Notes: a model not told the origin generated them from the sequence alone. Shown: positions 1 to 6,403, numbered from the stretch's first letter. The stretch: 35,498 bases of DNA from CAIZGX01 sp964385405 (GCA_964385405.1 CAYLOT010000025.1:1-35498); one strand, 5' to 3'. Made by a program: numbers and translations.

Positions 1-412
1 TTTCACGAGCCTGTAACCGCTCATTCAAACGAATCCGTTCTTCAAGTAACTCTTGTTTTCTGGTTTGAATTGCGAAGTAGCTTTGTGCAAAAGCAATTTG
101 TTCTTTCTTTGGATCCCCATTTTGAGCAATGAGATAGCAAGCGTATCTTGTAAGCATAATATCATCAACTTCACGCTTACCGCCTTTGCCAATTTCTATC
201 ATTTTGTTGACGTCAACGAAATGATCCAAAATAGCTTCGCCAGTGGTTTTGCAACTATCCTTGGCCTTATCCACAGCATTAAGGAAGTTTCGCCAGTCAG
301 AGTATCCAAGTAACTCTTGAAGTTCCCTGGCTAGCCAGTACTCAACACCGTCTTGCTCGTAGGCGGACTCTTCGAATGATTTATTAAGTTTAATTATTGT
401 AGACTTCTCCAT
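1..412 (-). CDS. dinD: DinD-like DNA damage-inducible protein, 5' part only
   Basis: The reverse strand is open from an ATG at 412 to the left edge, giving about 137 residues of N-terminal sequence. The translation contains YWLARELQELLGYSDW, DHFVDVNKMIEIGKGGKRE and RYACYLIAQNGDPKKEQIAF, which match the DinD / DNA damage-inducible protein D family very closely. DinD is an SOS-regulated protein reported to antagonise RecA filaments; in many bacteria it sits on mobile elements. The ATG lies 7 bases after the stop of the upstream XRE regulator, so the two are probably one transcript. The gene continues beyond the window, so its C-terminus cannot be judged. A forward-strand open frame at 53-313 is only its shadow. 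The family assignment is firm; any role in element biology or defence is inference. Confidence 0.88.
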   Translation of the reverse strand, partial: MEKSTIIKLNKSFEESAYEQDGVEYWLARELQELLGYSDWRNFLNAVDKAKDSCKTTGEAILDHFVDVNKMIEIGKGGKREVDDIMLTRYACYLIAQNGDPKKEQIAFAQSYFAIQTRKQELLEERIRLNERLQARE

Positions 413-419
413 TTCATTT

Positions 420-707
420 TTATATTTCTTGTAAATATTTTTTCAGGGCTTCTTTCAAAAAAGGTTCCTCACCAAATTCTTCCTCGATTTTCTGATTCAA
501 CATCTGTATTTGAAGATCTTTATAACTCAATTCAAATAATTCTGCTAATCTTTTAAGCATGTGCCCTTGCAATTGTCTTTCACCATGTTCAATTTTACTC
601 AACATGGAGGTATCAATGCCAACATGTTCTGCAACATACTTCAAGGAATATCCATTTTCCTTTCTTAGGTTTTGCAAATACTGTCCTAAGTCTTGTTTTA
701 TTCTCAT
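420..707 (-). CDS. XRE-family helix-turn-helix regulator
   Basis: This is a 95-residue protein if started at the ATG at 707; the open frame extends to a TTG at 737. I prefer 707 because the family usually begins with a motif like MRIKQDLGQYLQNLRKENG, and because the extension would overlap a promoter-like element at 735-742. The HTH_3 domain fills about residues 5-60: LGQYLQNLRKENGYSLKYVAEHVGIDTSMLSKIEHGERQ, with the recognition helix around DTSMLSKIE. The acidic C-terminal tail (EEEFGEEPFLKEALKKYLQE) resembles Bacteroidota regulators found beside restriction-modification or DNA-damage genes. It is followed after 7 bases by dinD, and a local autoregulator of that pair is the natural reading. 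The target is not visible in the sequence. Confidence 0.85.
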   Translation of the reverse strand: MRIKQDLGQYLQNLRKENGYSLKYVAEHVGIDTSMLSKIEHGERQLQGHMLKRLAELFELSYKDLQIQMLNQKIEEEFGEEPFLKEALKKYLQEI

Positions 708-734
708 TATAATTTTTTGCGTGGACAACTCTGT

Positions 735-742
735 CAAAAATA
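735..742 (-). promoter_or_regulatory. Candidate -7 element for the XRE-dinD transcript
   Basis: Read on the reverse strand this is TATTTTTG, an exact fit to the Bacteroidota -7 consensus TAnnTTTG. It places a transcription start near 728, about 20 bases before the preferred ATG at 707. No clear TTG is seen at the ideal spacing upstream, so the call is moderate. Confidence 0.4.
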
Positions 743-835
743 CCTATATCTAATCAATTTTTAAAGTTATTGTTGCATTTTGTTACTATCAATTTGATAT
801 GTGTTACAATTTGAGAATGAACGTGTCAAAAACAG

Positions 836-909
836 AAAGTCCTCGGTAAAAACCGAGGACTTTCACCGGAAATGGGGGGCAAATCCGGTAATCTCATGGT
901 AAAACCATG
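836..909 (-). terminator. Three consecutive hairpins after the primase gene; the last is terminator-like
   Basis: Three separate inverted repeats lie in a row. The arms are 836-847 with 852-863 (12 bp, arm AAAGTCCTCGGT, four-base loop), 865-870 with 884-889 (ACCGGA/TCCGGT), and 895-900 with 904-909 (CATGGT/ACCATG). On the reverse strand they follow the stop of the primase-helicase gene. The strongest and most distal one is then followed by CTGTTTTT, which fits a Rho-independent terminator. Three perfect hairpins in 74 bases is more than a terminator needs, so an additional role such as a nick site, origin or protein-binding site is possible but unproven. Confidence 0.6.
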
Positions 910-918
910 GGAAATTCG

Positions 919-2994
919 TTAGAAAGGCATGGTAAAAAGCTGGTATTCCTGCGGATTTCCTGCGCTTCTTTCAATGATTTCATGCTCTCTCATATACTTT
1001 ATGTATGCTCTAGCGGTGCGTTCCTTGACATCCATGTGTTCCATCACTGCTTTGATTAGATTTTGATTGGAGATTAATGGTCGATCCTTAAAAATGGAGT
1101 GTGCTGCATCTTTCAATTCACTCGATTTGCGAATTTCAGAATCCTCTTTGCTTTTTTCTCCCAAATAAACATGCCTTCCTTCAGCTTTGCTCCAACCAAA
1201 CTGCATCATTGGAACATCCAATGGAGATCCGTCTCGAACTTTGAGTGCTTTAATCACACTTGCATTATTGTTCTCGTCCTTTTCTATCAGCAAAATCCCC
1301 GCAGCTTTTCGTTGTACTTCAGAACCTAGATGTCCACGAAGTTTCATCCCTGAAGGTGCCATGTGTAACACACAGATGATAACGGTATTGTAGATGGCAG
1401 CCATTCGAAATAGCTCCTCAACTAACTTCACAGAACTTTCCTCATCATTAACGGCTCCTAATAAGTCGGCAATACCATCAATGACTACCATGTGAATACC
1501 GCCATTCTCATAAAAGAACCTGTCCATGGATTCCAAAATCAAATTCATACGCTCGTTCCTGGAGATACCAACAAGACAATATGCCTTAAACCATACGGGG
1601 GGCTTGTCTAGGTTGGCTCGTTTCAAAATGTAAGTAAGGTTTTTGTAGAGCTGAAATTCTGATTGTTCTGTATCATAGAGCAAGACCGCTTGTTCTTCAA
1701 TATTCTCTCTTATGTCTGTCCCAAGCGTATCAATAGTAATTCCTTCAGGCTTTATTGCACCGGATAAAATACCTCCTAAGAAGTTCGTCTTTCCGCTTCC
1801 TTCTGAACCAGCGATACAAACCAAATTACCTGGTGTCCCAATCGTAACATCGTTTATGGTGATGAGTGGTTCCGGTGCTTTTGGAGGATTGTCAAAGTCA
1901 ATTTCACATGAGCGCATAACAGCGATTGTATCTTCATACAACTGGTCTAACATTTCACGAAAGAGCATCATTAAATCATCTTGGGTGTGTCCCAGTTTAA
2001 AAAAGTCGGAAATGTCTTTTTCGATTTTACTTCCGGATAAAGGAAGGCGTAAACTTTTGAGTTGGTACTCTTTTAGTGAACCGATAAGTTTTTGCGTGGC
2101 TGCAATACCGGTATCGTCCACATCATAGAGTAGTGTAATGTGCTTAAATCGATAACTCAATCCACGAATCATGTTCTTGGGTATGTTGGCTGTTTCACTG
2201 TTAAAGCAAATGGCGTTTAAACCATGGGAAACCAAGCTGAGCACATCTTTCTCTCCACCTGTAATGAAAAGAACATCACCTCTAATTGGAAGCTGGTCAA
2301 ATCCAAAAACATAATTTTCAGTTACTTCACCGGTATATAAAAAACGAAGTTTTGAAAATGGTCGGTACAGCTTTGTGTACCTGCGTCCTTGATAGCCAAA
2401 CATTGGCTCATTATCGGATGTTTCAAGAAGGTATTCTTGTCCTTCCTTTCCAATACCCAAAAAACTTTGAACGGAAATTACATGGTACTTTTCTAGGACT
2501 TCTTTTGTGATTCCATATTGTGCCCAAAAGGCAATCTCTTTTGCTGAAAACTCTTTACCCTGTAATGGCATTTTTGACTGCGCTGTTTCAAAACCTTCGT
2601 GAATAGAAGGTATTTGAGCTGCTAGTTTTACTTCACCTTTGTTTTCTCTTACAATTCGATTCAGCTTTTGATCCTTGTCTTCCAGGTTTAGGTGAAGTTC
2701 CTGGTCAATGATTTCAAGTATCCGAATAAAATCCTCTTTATCATCGCAGCTTAAACCGAAAATCTTACTTACAAAGAAGAAACAGTCACCGCTATATTCT
2801 GCATCGCCAAAGTCTTTGAATTTATAGACTCGTGATTTTTTATCCAGGTAGATATAACAAGAAGCCTTTGTATCATCATAGAATGGGCTTTTAAATGACT
2901 TTTCAATTTTAGAAAACTTGCTGCCTAGGAAATGCTTGAATACATCCAAGCCACCATTGGTCAGGTTTAAGATTGAATCTTTGTTCAATGACAT
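919..2994 (-). CDS. Toprim-RecA type primase-helicase of a mobile element
   Basis: This 691-residue protein has a layered architecture. Residues about 35-75 (SPFYDDTKASCYIYLDKKSR onward) resemble the fold before a primase core, but the CHC2 zinc cysteines are absent. Residues about 238-330 form a Toprim domain, with the glutamate in ITGGEKD and the acidic pair in LLYDVDDTG. Residues about 388-610 form a RecA/DnaB-like ATPase, with Walker A GSEGSGKT near 396-403 and Walker B HMVVIDGIADLL near 501-512. The last 60 residues look like a winged helix. Such fused proteins are typical of Bacteroidota conjugative and mobilisable elements, where they replicate the excised circle. Its start lies 18 bases after the HTH gene, so they are probably co-transcribed. 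It could also be annotated as an 'AAA family ATPase'. No disruption is seen. Confidence 0.82.
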   Translation of the reverse strand: MSLNKDSILNLTNGGLDVFKHFLGSKFSKIEKSFKSPFYDDTKASCYIYLDKKSRVYKFKDFGDAEYSGDCFFFVSKIFGLSCDDKEDFIRILEIIDQELHLNLEDKDQKLNRIVRENKGEVKLAAQIPSIHEGFETAQSKMPLQGKEFSAKEIAFWAQYGITKEVLEKYHVISVQSFLGIGKEGQEYLLETSDNEPMFGYQGRRYTKLYRPFSKLRFLYTGEVTENYVFGFDQLPIRGDVLFITGGEKDVLSLVSHGLNAICFNSETANIPKNMIRGLSYRFKHITLLYDVDDTGIAATQKLIGSLKEYQLKSLRLPLSGSKIEKDISDFFKLGHTQDDLMMLFREMLDQLYEDTIAVMRSCEIDFDNPPKAPEPLITINDVTIGTPGNLVCIAGSEGSGKTNFLGGILSGAIKPEGITIDTLGTDIRENIEEQAVLLYDTEQSEFQLYKNLTYILKRANLDKPPVWFKAYCLVGISRNERMNLILESMDRFFYENGGIHMVVIDGIADLLGAVNDEESSVKLVEELFRMAAIYNTVIICVLHMAPSGMKLRGHLGSEVQRKAAGILLIEKDENNNASVIKALKVRDGSPLDVPMMQFGWSKAEGRHVYLGEKSKEDSEIRKSSELKDAAHSIFKDRPLISNQNLIKAVMEHMDVKERTARAYIKYMREHEIIERSAGNPQEYQLFTMPF

Positions 2995-3012
2995 TGCGTA
3001 TAGGTTTGAGAG

Positions 3013-3318
3013 TTATAAAATGGATTTCTTTGCCGGGATGTAATTCTTTTCGACATACTTCACGAGGTCGGCCATAACCAATCTGCGTTGGTTGCCGACA
3101 AAGGTGTAAGGGACTACACCATCACGCATGAGGACATAGAGCTTAGCTCTTGACATCCCCAAGAATTTAGAAGCATTCGCAACATCCAGGTACTTGAATT
3201 CCGATTTAGGCTCTTTAACTTCTGCACTGATCTCGTTGAGCTTTTTTTCTACCTTTTCAAGTCTATCAACTAATGACTGTAATGTTTTGTTCTCGTTGTT
3301 GGATTTGTTGTTCCACAT
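3013..3318 (-). CDS. Excisionase-like HTH_17 DNA-binding protein
   Basis: This is a 101-residue protein. Residues about 12-40 are a predicted coiled coil (LQSLVDRLEKVEKKLNEISAE). Residues about 43-95 are a MerR/excisionase-type winged HTH: YLDVANASKFLGMSRAKLYV followed by DGVVPYTFVGNQRRLVMADL. The family includes Xis2-type accessory proteins of Bacteroides conjugative transposons, which bend DNA during excision or act as transcription factors. It lies between an RteC-like gene and the primase, the position of an excision or replication module. A 30-bp palindromic repeat (3368-3397) and a hairpin touching the leader (3321-3342) sit just upstream, so it is probably tightly regulated. That it directs excision is inference from context. 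Confidence 0.8.
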   Translation of the reverse strand: MWNNKSNNENKTLQSLVDRLEKVEKKLNEISAEVKEPKSEFKYLDVANASKFLGMSRAKLYVLMRDGVVPYTFVGNQRRLVMADLVKYVEKNYIPAKKSIL

Positions 3319-3320
3319 AA

Positions 3321-3342
3321 GCTGCCGATTTATTTCGGCTGC
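3321..3342 (-). promoter_or_regulatory. Leader hairpin directly before the HTH gene
   Basis: GCTGCCGA (3321-3328) and TCGGCTGC (3335-3342) form an 8-bp stem with one mismatch and a 6-base loop, ending only 2 bases upstream of the ATG at 3318. In the mRNA it would cover the ribosome-entry region, so it could reduce translation unless opened. Confidence 0.35.
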
Positions 3343-3367
3343 AAGACTAGCGAGAAGAATCCAGTTG

Positions 3368-3397
3368 CTTATTGTACTACAATTGTACTACAATAAG
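3368..3397. promoter_or_regulatory. 30-bp near-palindrome with tandem 11-bp repeat; putative operator
   Basis: The 30 bases are palindromic except at two symmetric base pairs, and they contain two back-to-back copies of ATTGTACTACA (3371-3381 and 3382-3392). The site lies 50-79 bases upstream of the excisionase-like gene and just after the RteC-like gene. In CTnDOT, RteC is known to activate the xis2c operon by binding inverted half-sites upstream of its promoter. This arrangement matches that logic, but the site itself is not known to me. Confidence 0.55.
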
Positions 3398-3403
3398 ATT
3401 TTC

Positions 3404-4253
3404 TTAGTTGCTATTATCGCAGTATGAATCAAAGACCTTTACTAATTCTTTCAGGTATGGACTATGTTCAATTTTACGGTTCTTAGCAGCAGTTAGTGAG
3501 GAATCTAGGTTTCCAATTTGAATATTGAAAAACCACATCAGAAGCCCGAAAAACTCTTTCCTAGTTACTTTGTTTTTGGAGATTGATTTAACGGCATTGC
3601 TCTCAAATACAGAGATGAAAAGCTCAATAAAATCAACCTTATCGCGCTTCCATTGAATGAGTGTGGATCCGCTACCTTTAGGAAAAAGAGAAAGTTGTCC
3701 GGACATATAGGCAGAAAGCTCTTGCTTGGTAGGGATATTAGAATCCGGATCATGAATAATTGTAGGGGGAGTGTATAGGCAGAATTTATTAAGATGTAAA
3801 ATTCGATGCCGGAAAAGGTCTTCCAACTGTTCCAACAAGTTGTACTGAACAGAAAAATAATTTAGGATTTTTTTTTATTGTCTCATCGCTGGTAAGTTCC
3901 TGCGGTGTGGCTTTGTGTAGCTCAACTCGGTGCAATAAAACATCAGGGTTTTCTTTGGGGAAATAACGCTGCCTAAATTCCCGCACCTCAAAACTTATCA
4001 GGTCTAGTTCTTTTTTCAATAATTCGGGCTGATCGTTACCAGCATTGACCATTTCATCAACAATACGCTTAAATGTCGCATAAAGCGAATATAGATGCTC
4101 CTGAAAGGCCGGAATAGATCGGTAACCATTGAATTCAATTTCATGTGAATCATCATACTCAAAAAGGGTTACTTGCTTTCGGAGCGTTTTGTTACTCACC
4201 TGAATTTTGGCTGTTTTTAGTTGTTCAAGGACAACGGCTAATTTTTCTTTCAT
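3404..4253 (-). pseudogene. rteC: RteC-like excision regulator, split in two frames at an A9 tract
   Basis: The N-terminal half (ATG at 4253) runs in one frame to a stop at 3789; the C-terminal half runs in the next frame to 3404. The C-terminal half carries the RteC signature: IQWKRDKVDFIELFISVFES, then LMWFFNIQIGNLDSSLTAAK. At 3868-3876 the coding strand has nine A residues. Removing one A joins the halves into a protein of about 282 residues, the normal RteC length, reading TIKKILNYFSVQYNLLEQLE across the join. RteC is the activator of excision genes in CTnDOT-type elements. The split may be a real mutation that freezes the element, a slippage switch, or a sequencing error. No rteA/rteB two-component genes are visible here. 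Confidence 0.8.
3868..3876 (-). other. A9 homopolymer at the rteC frameshift
   Basis: Nine T on the forward strand give nine A in the rteC coding strand. Eight A would keep one continuous reading frame across both halves. Tracts of this length are prone to polymerase slippage and to sequencing miscount. Confidence 0.75.
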
Positions 4254-4774
4254 GTTTAAATTTGTTTGACAGGTTTATATTAGGCATAACTGATAAAATT
4301 GTGAGAAGTTTCCCGGAATTCCATGTTGTTTTCCTCCTTGAAAATGGGTGAAATCACCATGTGGCAAATGGCAAGGGTATATATATATACCTTGCCATCT
4401 GCCACCATAGATATGATTTCAAGAAATGCAGCTAATTACTTGCCAAAATCAATTGAATTGAACACTGTTTAAACTTTTAGTATATATACCAATTATTTTT
4501 AGTACTAATACTATGAGATTTGCCAGCAGAAGGGGTGTGTTTAAAGGCAAATGTTCATTTGTTGATTTAGTATTAAATGAACATTGTCGGATTTTAACAA
4601 CAAATTTTTAGATTAATTTTCGAATATTGATTCAAAATTTGATTTTCATAGCAATACTGAATGATCATATTACTTTTTAATAAACTTGTAACATATGGAA
4701 TTACTATTATCTTTACTTAGATTTTGATTTCCTCAATCAGAAAAGTTGAATTTCGAGAAAGCTAATTTATTAGG
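4254..4774. other. Intergenic region between rteC and the toxin-like operon
   Basis: About 520 bases, very AT-rich, without a credible gene on either strand. It separates the leftward regulatory module from the rightward cargo operon, so it should contain both promoters. The only strong structure is the inverted repeat at 4361-4405. No clear TTG-N19-TAnnTTTG promoter was found for either side. Confidence 0.7.
4361..4405. repeat. Long inverted repeat upstream of rteC
   Basis: The arms GTGGCAAATGGCAAGG (4361-4376) and CCTTGCCATCTGCCAC (4390-4405) pair over 16 bp with one mismatch, around a centre of alternating TA (GTATATATATATA). Within each arm GGCA(A/G)ATGGCA is itself partly repeated. It lies about 110 bases upstream of rteC and 370 upstream of the toxin-like gene. 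It could be an operator, a cruciform-forming origin or a bidirectional terminator. Its role is not established. Confidence 0.6.
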
Positions 4775-5311
4775 GTGAATACCAAAACCTTTTATCATAC
4801 ACAAGAGAGCCGATTTAATCAGTTGACTGCGCCTATAAAATGTATTAGAAGTGATGCATGGCTTGGTGATGCCATTTATTTCTGGAGAGAAATAGAAGAC
4901 GCTGAAGATTGGGGAAACAATTCAAAAAGGGGAAAAAAATACTATGAAATATATCATAGCGAAATTGATATAGAAAATGTTCTAGACACAGTTTTTAATG
5001 AAGAACATTACTATTTTTGGTTCACGCAAGTTGAAAAAGTGGCAAGGTCCATAATCGCTAAAACGAAAATGAAACCAACAATCAAGGAGCTTAACGATTA
5101 TTTCAAAGAAAAGGGCGTTTGGGAAGATGTTCACGGAATTATGTTTCAAGATCTACCAACAAATCCTAACAAATTGTTAATAAAGCCCATAGAATACAAG
5201 GCAGGGAAAAAAAAGATCATTTTTCCATATCGAAAGCGAATTCAGCTTGCAGTGTACAATTCGGATATTATCATTACCTTTGCATTCCTTAAAAGGGATC
5301 AGTGTATCTAA
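4775..5311 (+). CDS. Putative ADP-ribosyltransferase-like toxin (CmdT-like)
   Basis: This is a 178-residue protein starting with GTG; no in-frame ATG fits better. Residues 7-9 (YHT) and 29-37 (WLGDAIYFW), followed by EDAEDWG, reproduce the pattern of small ART-fold proteins that read YHGT, then WLGxGxYFW, then AxxWA; the family normally has a glycine after the histidine, here threonine. The histidine and tyrosine would be the NAD-binding pair. The C-terminal half (about 90-178) is basic and not recognised. It is followed after 16 bases by an 80-residue protein and then a SecB-like chaperone, the order toxin, antitoxin, chaperone known from CmdTAC, whose CmdT ADP-ribosylates mRNA during phage infection. 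ART assignment rests on short motifs plus context; activity and target are inference. Confidence 0.55.
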   Translation: MNTKTFYHTQESRFNQLTAPIKCIRSDAWLGDAIYFWREIEDAEDWGNNSKRGKKYYEIYHSEIDIENVLDTVFNEEHYYFWFTQVEKVARSIIAKTKMKPTIKELNDYFKEKGVWEDVHGIMFQDLPTNPNKLLIKPIEYKAGKKKIIFPYRKRIQLAVYNSDIIITFAFLKRDQCI

Positions 5312-5327
5312 ATTTAAATTTGAAGTT

Positions 5328-5570
5328 ATGTTAGACTTAAAAAAACTTGAAGCAAAACTTGAACTAGTTTTAGCTAGTGAATCAAGTGAGAGTTTGACTA
5401 CTTGGTTACAAGAAAAAAGACTAAGATCATATCTTCAATCCTTGGGCGATGGCTCATTTTCGGTAATTCCTGAAATTTGCTCTCAAACCACGATTACTAA
5501 TCGTAAATCACATTTTGAAACCACTTTTAGTTCTGTACCTTTTCCACAAAATTATCTTATCGCAGCGTAG
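5328..5570 (+). CDS. Putative antitoxin of the toxin-antitoxin-chaperone operon
   Basis: I start this 80-residue protein at the ATG at 5328 rather than at the in-frame 5247, because the longer form overlaps the upstream gene by 65 bases and the short form begins right after it. Residues 1-42 are strongly helical and charged (MLDLKKLEAKLELVLASESS). The last 30 residues are polar and then hydrophobic, ending PFPQNYLIAA. In toxin-antitoxin-chaperone systems the antitoxin carries a C-terminal chaperone-addiction tail bound by the SecB-like partner, and this tail is a candidate for that. Its stop overlaps the GTG of the SecB-like gene (TAGTG), implying translational coupling. No DNA-binding domain is apparent. 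The sequence itself matches no family I recognise; the role comes from gene order. Confidence 0.55.
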   Translation: MLDLKKLEAKLELVLASESSESLTTWLQEKRLRSYLQSLGDGSFSVIPEICSQTTITNRKSHFETTFSSVPFPQNYLIAA

Positions 5571-5998
5571 TGGAAGTTACAAATCAAATACAACTAAATT
5601 TTCACGGAGTTGATTTTCCTGTTATAAATCTAAACTCGGAAAATTCTTTTGTGCAGAATTCTGAAAACGTTATCAATATTGATATCAAACCAAAGGTTTT
5701 TTATCCTTCAGATAAGCCCGAGTACTTCAAAATTATTCAGGAAGTGAAACTAAGCTCTGATAAATTTTTCAATCTATTCATAGTTGCAGTAGGAACATTT
5801 GAACTTAAATCGGATGTTGATGAAAACTTGAAGAAGATATTTGTTAATCAGAATGCTCCTGCAATCATGTTTCCATATATCAGATCGTTTATAACAACTT
5901 TGACATCGAATTTAGGAAATGTTACAAGCCCTTTGATAATACCAACTCAATTTTTTAAAGGGGAGCTAGAGGAAATTCTTGACGAATCTGGACAATAG
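5570..5998 (+). CDS. SecB-like chaperone (CmdC-like)
   Basis: This 142-residue protein begins with a GTG that overlaps the preceding stop codon by one base. The SecB fold is indicated by the paired beta segments at about 34-45 and 58-80 (FNLFIVAVGTFELK) and above all by residues 95-129: NAPAIMFPYIRSFITTLTSN followed by PLIIPTQFF. The core SecB family has the same NxPxxxFPYxRxxxxxLT and PxxxP pattern. E. coli SecB is about 155 residues, so length fits. SecB-like proteins encoded after a toxin and antitoxin act as dedicated chaperones that fold or protect the antitoxin (MtbHigBAC, CmdTAC), and release it when phage protein competes. This is the best-supported member of the trio and the basis for the system call. 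Confidence 0.82.
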   Translation: MEVTNQIQLNFHGVDFPVINLNSENSFVQNSENVINIDIKPKVFYPSDKPEYFKIIQEVKLSSDKFFNLFIVAVGTFELKSDVDENLKKIFVNQNAPAIMFPYIRSFITTLTSNLGNVTSPLIIPTQFFKGELEEILDESGQ

Positions 5999-6006
5999 AG
6001 AAACTT

Positions 6007-6036
6007 TTGATATTTTCAATAGGTTCATTATCTTTG
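6007..6036 (+). promoter_or_regulatory. Consensus Bacteroidota promoter
   Basis: TTG at 6007-6009, exactly 19 bases, then TATCTTTG at 6029-6036. This is a perfect match to TTG-N19-TAnnTTTG and the best promoter seen in the window. It predicts a transcript starting near 6043. No open reading frame of normal size follows before the terminator at 6186, so it appears to drive a short RNA. Confidence 0.72.
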
Positions 6037-6042
6037 TGAAAC

Positions 6043-6185
6043 CTGAATGAGACACAAGTAGTTCAGTCAAGCCCCCCAAATGGGTTGCTTGGTTTCTACC
6101 GGGGTTTCTCAGGGAAGTAAGAAGTACTAAATTACTGAAAATAAAGACGCTGGAGTTCGAGGTTCACAATCCGCTCTCTCCGCTC
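6043..6185 (+). ncRNA. Candidate short RNA with tRNA-3'-end-like tail; possible att scar
   Basis: Between a consensus promoter and a strong terminator lie about 140 bases with several local hairpins: CAAGC/GCTTG around CCCaaatGGG at 6068-6091, and AGTA/TACT near 6123-6136. The last 15-30 bases, ending GCTCTCTCCGC, resemble the acceptor end of tRNA-Ser, and the flank CTCAAAGC then terminator looks like normal tRNA downstream sequence. A full cloverleaf cannot be folded and no 5' half is present. The simplest reading is a tRNA-gene 3' remnant at the element boundary. An active non-coding RNA is the alternative. It contains a possible 16-codon frame from 6080 that I do not consider a gene. Confidence 0.35.
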
Positions 6186-6216
6186 AAAGCTTCGTTCAAC
6201 ACGAAGCTTTTTTTTT
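6186..6216 (+). terminator. Rho-independent terminator
   Basis: AAAGCTTCGT (6186-6195) pairs perfectly with ACGAAGCTTT (6201-6210) around a 5-base loop, and the T run continues to 6216. It ends the short transcript from the promoter at 6007-6036 and would also stop read-through from the cargo operon. Confidence 0.82.
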
Positions 6217-6403
6217 GAACCTATTTCCGGCTATCCGTTCCAAGCTTCTCGCTTCGCTCAAAGGCTTTACACTTCTATCCGGGGTACTTTTGAACTGCGT
6301 ACATATTTTAAAAAAAATCAATTGAATGACATTAGCCCATAAGATTTCATTTCATAAAAACCAATATATTTACCTTGAGAAAAATTGAACGATCTACAAG
6401 GAA
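6217..6403. other. Intergenic remainder after the terminator
   Basis: Together with 5999-6216 this makes a gene-free stretch of about 400 bases. The part 6217-6300 contains a run of small GC-rich pieces (CGCTTCGCTCAAAGG) and the rest is AT-rich leader for the next gene. I see no further feature. Confidence 0.5.

Noticed and set aside
53..313. Forward-strand frame of 86 residues
   Set aside because: It is the shadow of dinD, whose reverse-strand translation matches the family.
1712..2128. Forward-strand frame of 138 residues inside the primase gene
   Set aside because: The opposite strand carries Walker A and Toprim motifs through the same bases; this frame shows no domain.
5247..5327. Longer start for the antitoxin-like gene
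   Set aside because: It would overlap the upstream gene by 65 bases; the ATG at 5328 gives normal operon spacing.
6080..6130. A 16-codon frame starting ATGGGTTGC
   Set aside because: Too short, no ribosome site, lies inside the candidate short RNA; likely chance.
6043..6185. A complete tRNA, SRP RNA or tmRNA
   Set aside because: No cloverleaf, no SRP GGAA domain and no tmRNA tag could be found; only the last bases look tRNA-like.
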